Below, piece by piece: positions 58,941 through 64,000 of a stretch of 64,000 nt of DNA; the stretch's first letter is position 1; every line of letters begins with the position of its first letter. Source of the DNA: Pycnococcus provasolii (Eukaryota > Chlorophyta > Pseudoscourfieldiophyceae > Pseudoscourfieldiales). The notes under the pieces were generated by a model. The model did not search any database and had not been told where the DNA came from. It saw only the letters and a program-made list of their open reading frames with translations. The stretch lies in contig CP150551.1 in the NCBI GenBank assembly GCA_049487715.1, positions 496,001 through 560,000 of the forward strand, in the 5' to 3' direction. Made by a program: the position numbers and the translations under genes.

Positions 58941-60965
58941 ATGATGACGACGAATGTCAGGAACATGCGATCGATCGTCACGGCGTCATCAGCCGTTCTG
59001 GTCGCTCTGCTTGCTGTCGTCGTAATGCTCAGTGCCGTGAGTGGTGTGAGCGCAGACAAATCGACGACGACGACTTATGAGACGACGAAGTACGTTGATG
59101 AATACAACTCAGGCTACTACGGTGATGAATACAAATCAGGCTACTATCCCAAGTACAAGTGGTGGGCGCCGTGGACGTGGAAGTACAGCAGCAACAAGTA
59201 CAATGACAACAAGTACGACTCTGGATACGACTCTGGATACGACTCTGGATACAGCAAGTACGACTCTGGATACGGCTACAGCAAGTACGACTCTAAATAT
59301 GGAGTTGGGCCGTACTATGGGAAGCAGTATGAGCAGGACGAGCACTACCCGTGCGACACGTTCTACCCCAAGCCGAAGTGGTACTCGCCGTTTACATGGA
59401 AGTATCGCAAGTATGCCAAGTTTGACTACTACTCTGGTCCTTGCGAAGTAAAGAAGGAAGAACACTGTCTTCCCTTCTGGGGAAAAGATCTTCCTCACGA
59501 TGCGAGTGAAGCTACTTGGTACACTGTCACTCACGCTTCTGGTGGTGGTGGGTGCCATGGTGGTGCCAAAAATGGGTGCAGCACGGCCGACATGGGTGGT
59601 GATGCCAGCACGGGTGGTGATGCGCGTCTTGTGTCTTTCGGGTTTCTCACCTCACAGCCACAGGGCCCGATACTCATGGACCCACAGCCACGGCCCCTAC
59701 ACGAAACTCATTACTTCTATGCGAAGTCAGAAGCGCATGGCTTGACGTTCACGCTCACGAATTACTACAACAACAATGAAAAGTTGGTATGTGCGATTGA
59801 CGATATCAGCCGCAAGAGTGCAATTTGTACGATGGCTGGATACTTTGGAGGAAGCTATTCTACACCTGAAAAGTGCATCCTTACGTTTAAAACGCATGAA
59901 AAGGGTGGAAAGTGCATTCCACACCACATGGCACTCGACTGTGGGAAGCCACCGTACGTTGAAACGAGCAAATTCAGCAAGATTGACTACCGTGACATTC
60001 CCCACAAGGACATCATTCAGCAAGATCTCGAGGAGTGCAATACTTGTGATGGAAGTAGGCGCCTGGTTGGTACCAAGTATACCTCGTGCGACCCGGAGCC
60101 ATTCGAAAATCTCACGATCACCCTCCGCAAGATCGGGGGTGACATCAGAAGTCTTTTCGGCCGCGATACTTCTGCCATCACCATCACCTCGTTCCCATGC
60201 ATCACTACCTCGTCCCAGAGTGTCGATTTTGACTTTGGATCTGGAGAAATCCCAAATCTTGCGGAGGTTCGCTTCGCCAACTGGGTGACAGGACCGACAG
60301 GACCGGGCGGATTTTTTGTCGTACGTACGCTCCTCCTTGCTTTCCTTTCCCATCTTCTTCTTGGTGCTCTGCCTTATTATGTTCTTCTACAATAATATGG
60401 CTTGTCTTCGACAGAACACACACAAAATATTTGGTAGCACCTCACTAACAAACCAAATCACATATTCACAACAACACAACAACCATTCGTATCATCAAAC
60501 AACAAATAACAACAACAACAATAGTTCGACGGTTTTGGGGAAAGCTCTTTGACGAGCATCTACGCGCCTCTTCTTGTGGGTAGCTCGAACCTGGAAGTCG
60601 CCGTACGTATCCCTTTGAAGAGCCATAATCGACTTTTCAACTGATTGCACAAAACTCACCATGTACTCACCACTCAACGACACATATACAACACACACCT
60701 CTCTAAACACACAGATCCGAGTCAACCCGAAGCTCGCAGAGGTGAACTTGTGTGCGCTGATGGAGGCGAGAAGCGTCGAAGTACGTCTCACTTTCTCTTG
60801 TCTTATTATTCCTTGCTTTTTGTTTGTTCTTCCATAACAATTCGTATCACTCAAGTGCTGCATGTGAAATTTACTCACTCACTCTTCTTTCCTACAAAAC
60901 TCCAACTACAAACAAAACAACAGATCTTCGGCAATCCCGCTCTCCAGACACTCTGCGACGAGTAG
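58941..60965 (+). CDS. Secreted Tyr-rich/Cys-rich LRR protein, shorter paralogue (copy B)
   Basis: Four exons: 58941-60320, 60525-60602, 60715-60780, 60924-60965; 521 aa, all junctions phase 0, donors GTACGT. The first ~200 residues are almost identical to copy A. It then has a ~45-residue in-frame insertion (from about 59559 to 59705: GGAKNGCSTADMGGDA...) absent from A. The Cys-rich part is ~95% similar; the last ~90 residues of exon 1 diverge strongly. Exon 2 (26 codons) has no clear counterpart in A; exon 3 matches A's exons 2-3; exon 4 ends after 13 codons (IFGNPALQTLCDE). It lacks A's later repeats and C-terminal cap, by loss or as an alternative form. Confidence 0.75.
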
Positions 60966-61583
60966 TAGTACTTAGTCAGCAATTTTGACCAGTTTTGCCG
61001 TCCTCATCCACTACTACTGAGCAGGAATAAGCACAACAGCAGAAGGAATGCTAGCAGAGAGAGAGAGACACACACACACACACGCACACAGAGAGAGAGA
61101 GTTTGGTGACAAACACGTTTTTTTCTTTTTGAAATTTCTTGCAGCCAAGAAAAGAATCACCACAGTTTGTGTTTTGTTTTGTGTGTAATCACCAATCAAC
61201 AACATCAAAATTTCAACTACATTCGAATCTTACAAAACTAGTAACAGCAGGTGTCTCTCTACTAGTACAGTAGAACACACAGTGGCGGCGCATCTCTATC
61301 TTGCACACGATGATGCGCAAGAAGTATGAAACACCTGATTTTAATTTTATAATATTGGCGTGTGTGTTTCGAAAGAAAGAAAGTGTTGTGTTAGAAAATT
61401 TCCATCGCATTTATGTATACAATCAACCATAAAGGATCGTCGTGTTTGTTTGATCGAGGAATTAGAAACAAACTTTATGAATTTGTCAAGCGCCGGCCAC
61501 GGCGTAGTACGCCATCGAGAGGTGGAATGCACCCGCGGATACGTTCACGTTTAATTTGACTCCGTAAACGGAACGACCGACGA
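60966..61583. other. Intergenic region with dinucleotide microsatellites
   Basis: Holds AG/AC dinucleotide runs at 61053-61102 (AGAGAG, ACACAC, AGAGAG). No gene seen. Confidence 0.5.
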
Positions 61584-61904
61584 ATGAAGTGGGTGTCCCT
61601 TCGTCTGCCACGGCACACGGACGTCAAGGGAAAGACTGCGTCGTCATCAACGCCTGAGGACAAAGACGGCCGCGTTCAAGAAGGCCGTGAATCAAGCGCC
61701 TCTATCGCCATGGAGGAGAGTCAAAAAGAGGATGATACGCCATCCTCATCGACGCGCACTACCAACAACCCGCTCGCCGTGGCTGATTCTGAAGAACCGA
61801 GCCCATCCGACACGCCGAGTCCTGGCGAGAAACGCCTTACGCAGTTTCTTAAAGGCAAGGTCACGGCTAGCTCGTTTTTTAATCCAGATAAAGACGAAGT
61901 CTGA
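61584..61904 (+). CDS. Small acidic Ser/Thr/Glu-rich protein, 106 aa
   Basis: ATG at 61584 to stop at 61904; TGTAA at 61917. It is disordered, with several TPxP/SP sites and a Lys-rich C-terminus (KRLTQFLKGKVTASSFFNP). Either a small protein or the last exon of something larger. No family recognised. Confidence 0.4.
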   Translation: MKWVSLRLPRHTDVKGKTASSSTPEDKDGRVQEGRESSASIAMEESQKEDDTPSSSTRTTNNPLAVADSEEPSPSDTPSPGEKRLTQFLKGKVTASSFFNPDKDEV

Positions 61905-61916
61905 GATATTCTATGA

Positions 61917-61921
61917 TGTAA
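61917..61921 (+). terminator. Putative poly(A) signal TGTAA
   Basis: TGTAA 13 bases after the stop of the small acidic ORF; a second one lies near 61945. Confidence 0.4.
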
Positions 61922-62027
61922 TACAAAAGCTTTAATATATAATGATGTAACAAAAGAGTAAAGAATTGAAATTTCCTTGAGCAAGTCCTGCATTTCACTC
62001 GTGCCGCGTCCCTGTGCCTTGTTAGGC

Positions 62028-62762
62028 TTACTCTCCTTTGGACTCCACGTCATTCGTGTCTTGCACATGCGAAGAAGAGTATGACGAATCTTCGGTGTCG
62101 TAGGCAGCGTTCCTCATGCTCGTGCTAAACAAATTCATGAAACTGAGTGAGGAAGCCCGACCAAGCTGGCCTACCCCTTTGATTTTCTTGCGTCCTTTCC
62201 AGTCAACAAATATCCTGTATCCCATGTATGCGCTAACAGCCAAAGCCATGACACTTAATGGAATCGCGCTCGAGAGAATCATGGCGACATGCGCCTGGTT
62301 CATGTTTTTACCAGTTGAAACAGGCGGTATGGGGGGAGAAGGAGGTGGTGGAGGTGGTGGAGGTAGTGGAGGTGGTGGGGGTGCTGGGCTTGGCGGTGGG
62401 GGACTGGGGGGCAACGGTGGCGAAGGAGGCGGCGGCGGTGGCGGCATTGGCGGCGGTGGCAGTGGTGAGGGAGGTGGTGGTGGACTTACCTTATCGATTG
62501 CCGCACCTTTCCCAATGATAGCTTGCAGACCCGTCAAGCCCATCTCAGCCAGCGTTGACGAAATGCGGTTGTCAAAACCTCCCAGTACGTTGCCAGTGTT
62601 GATGGAATCAACTAGCGCCTCCGAGAATGATTCGGGAGCGGTGATTCGAACATTCAGAGTCACATTGCCGAATGGCAGGCTGCGGCGGGTGGCGTTGGAC
62701 GAATAGGAGACACAGGAACGAGGACGTGGCTGGAAAACGAGGTGCTCGAGCGTCCTGATCAT
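62028..62762 (-). CDS. Single-pass membrane protein with a proline-rich hinge, 5' end uncertain
   Basis: Shown from the ATG at 62762 (244 aa), but the frame is open to 62930, where it overlaps the facing gene, so the true start or upstream exons are unresolved. Domain order: an extracellular segment (NVTLNVRITAPESFSEALVD, then TLAEMGLTGLQAII), a ~60-residue proline-rich hinge (PPPPPSP type, as in algal cell-wall proteins), one membrane span (ILSSAIPLSVMALAVSAYMG), and a Ser-rich cytoplasmic tail. An AAG-GTAAGT sequence at the start of the hinge is a perfect donor site, so the hinge could be partly intronic. Confidence 0.5.
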   Translation of the reverse strand: MIRTLEHLVFQPRPRSCVSYSSNATRRSLPFGNVTLNVRITAPESFSEALVDSINTGNVLGGFDNRISSTLAEMGLTGLQAIIGKGAAIDKVSPPPPPSPLPPPPMPPPPPPPSPPLPPSPPPPSPAPPPPPLPPPPPPPPSPPIPPVSTGKNMNQAHVAMILSSAIPLSVMALAVSAYMGYRIFVDWKGRKKIKGVGQLGRASSLSFMNLFSTSMRNAAYDTEDSSYSSSHVQDTNDVESKGE

Positions 62763-62795
62763 GTGACGTATCGTAACGGGTCGTGCACGTGGTTC

Positions 62796-63485
62796 ATGAA
62801 TCATGACCGTCCAGCTAAATGTGTGGTATACCACCTGGCTGTCGCGAATGCATTCTTCCTCATCTTCAGCTACGTGATGACATTCATTCCGTGGTCGGTC
62901 GTACTCAACCGTCGACGCAAGCAGATGCACCAGTGGATGAAGGATACTCGTCGTTCCAAATGCCCATGTGGTTTGCTCTACTATCTGAACACATCCGTGA
63001 TGGTATTCGAGACTGTGTTTTTGGTTCCTCTGGAGATTGAGTTGATTGACCTTCTACCATGGTTTAAGCCTATCGACGGCCGTGACGACATACCCCCACC
63101 TTCGTGGATGCGCAGATGGGGCATGGGTATGAGTATTTTGGAGGATCTTGCTCAGGCTGTCATCACTTTGGCATTCCTTTTCCATTGGAATGTTGGAGGG
63201 GAACCAATCGACAAGGTGACAGGCTTCACGAGTCTCATTCTCACGATTTTTCACTTGCTGCAAAACTTGGTGCGATGCAGGGACTGGGGTATTAATAAAT
63301 CGGTACACGAGCTATTACACAAAGAGAAGTTGCGTGCTGATCGTGCCGAAAATGCCTTGCGGGATGGGTTGCAGTTTACGCACACGCCTCGAGATCGGAT
63401 GCTCCCTCCAAAATCGAAGTCCGATATTTTCATGTTGGACATGCGTGGCGACGCCTTACGGCCCATAGACCAAATACGTTTTTGA
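62796..63485 (+). CDS. Multi-pass membrane protein, 5' end uncertain
   Basis: 229 aa from the ATG at 62796; the frame is open ~100 bases further upstream with a protein-like sequence (NEVLERPDHVTYRNGSCTWF), so this may be the last exon of a larger protein. Hydrophobic segments near HLAVANAFFLIFSYVMTFI, LLYYLNTSVMVFETVFLV, ILEDLAQAVITLAFLF and FTSLILTIFHLLQNLV suggest four spans. The ILEDLAQ sequence resembles the ED.PQ motif of XK-related and some large algal membrane proteins. The cytoplasmic tail is basic. It faces the proline-hinge gene. Confidence 0.5.
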   Translation: MNHDRPAKCVVYHLAVANAFFLIFSYVMTFIPWSVVLNRRRKQMHQWMKDTRRSKCPCGLLYYLNTSVMVFETVFLVPLEIELIDLLPWFKPIDGRDDIPPPSWMRRWGMGMSILEDLAQAVITLAFLFHWNVGGEPIDKVTGFTSLILTIFHLLQNLVRCRDWGINKSVHELLHKEKLRADRAENALRDGLQFTHTPRDRMLPPKSKSDIFMLDMRGDALRPIDQIRF

Positions 63486-63881
63486 TGATTTGATGACAAT
63501 GAATGAAGAAGGTGTTTTCTTTGAAGTCCAAGTTGTTGGTGTTACCTTTCATTCACATTTTTGGAATTTTCAAACAACATACATAAACAACACGAAGCGA
63601 GTTCAGTTTATCGTACAGCGGGTAGTAGTAGTAGTGCACTTAGAGATATGGGCGACCCCCGCTGGACAAAGTAAACTACGTTCCATTACTAAATGAGCGA
63701 ACCTAGGTATTAAACGTATGTTGGAACTTGCAAACCGGTTGGAAGAAATCTAGGTGGTGTCGCGTAGCTCTGCCCGTAGCAAACCTTTCGAGATATGCTT
63801 GGATGAACGACGAGCGACGACGGAAATTCTTCAAAGATATTAATTAAAAAAAAGATCATTACATTAAAATCAAATAAAAGC
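63486..63881. other. Intergenic region, nothing recognised
   Basis: Non-coding space between two 3' ends. A-rich near 63840-63880; no repeats or genes seen. Confidence 0.45.
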
Positions 63882-64000
63882 TTACTTGCTGCCGCCGCCG
63901 CCGAAAATACGCCCAAGGCCCGTGAAGAAGCGATATCTTTTCGACATCTTCCATGGCTTCGCCTCTCGGAAGGGGAGCGGAGAACCGACCGCGTAGAAGA
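63882..64000 (-). CDS. 3' end of a gene leaving the window
   Basis: The last 38 codons of a minus-strand gene, with stop TAA at 63882-63884. The sequence ends KRYRFFTGLGRIFGGGGSK; it is basic with a Gly run. The frame is open to the window edge. Too short to identify. Confidence 0.45.
   Translation of the reverse strand, partial: FYAVGSPLPFREAKPWKMSKRYRFFTGLGRIFGGGGSK

Noticed and set aside
62116-62706. Gly-rich + strand frame opposite the proline hinge
   Set aside because: Its Gly run is the complement of the Pro codons, and the minus frame has a membrane span and a coherent extracellular segment.
1-64000. tRNA, rRNA, snRNA genes or riboswitches
   Set aside because: I saw no sequence that I could defend as such by eye; absence is not proven.

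Overview
This looks like nuclear DNA of a small, compact-genome green alga, probably of the prasinophyte grade (inference). The proteins include a plastid MCE/TGD2-type lipid-transfer subunit, a gamma carbonic anhydrase, a TAP38/PPH1-like PP2C with a plastid-like N-terminus, a plant-type secreted LRR protein and a plant/animal-type bifunctional mRNA capping enzyme. TGTAA, the usual green-algal poly(A) signal, follows several stop codons on both strands. Introns are few outside one gene family, and TTAGGG/TAGGGTT motifs recur upstream of genes. Many long reading frames begin with TTG or GTG; for these I moved the start to the first sensible ATG.

Layout. 0.5-35 kb is dense housekeeping sequence with genes mostly alternating in strand: RecQ-like helicase (+), gamma-CA (-), split PerM/AI-2E-type membrane protein (+), an unknown 1012-aa protein (-), capping enzyme (+), a small plastid-like membrane protein (-), PP2C (+), RWD protein (+), a repeat-bearing coiled-coil protein (-), TGD2-like protein (-), a giant 2544-aa unknown (+), and two smaller unknowns. 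35-39 kb holds a small plastid-like membrane protein, a two-exon 61-aa NDUFA3/B9-like complex I subunit too short for ordinary ORF calling, and a two-exon membrane-anchored protein. 39.5-46.4 kb holds a 975-residue-class tyrosine-rich secreted protein, a RED/IK spliceosome factor, a Cys/His-repeat protein and a plastid-like membrane protein. 46.7-53.5 kb holds a GYF-GYF-IQ coiled-coil protein, a GT29 sialyltransferase-like protein and a secreted LRR protein.

The most unusual region is 55.3-61.0 kb. Two tandemly duplicated genes encode secreted proteins with a Tyr/Lys/Gly-rich N-terminal domain, a Cys-rich middle domain and a C-terminal run of receptor-L-domain-like leucine-rich repeats. In the first gene (55607-58250) each C-terminal repeat is its own small exon of 63-69 bases, phase 0 at both ends, with GTACGT-type donors. 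Exon-intron units are visibly duplicated inside the gene. The second copy is almost identical at its 5' end but has a different, shorter repeat complement. Together with the Tyr-rich protein at 39.5 kb this suggests a modular extracellular matrix or recognition system.

61-64 kb holds a small acidic ORF, a proline-hinged membrane protein and a multi-pass membrane protein on facing strands with unresolved 5' ends, and the 3' end of a gene leaving the window. No rRNA, tRNA, CRISPR array or intact transposon was recognised.
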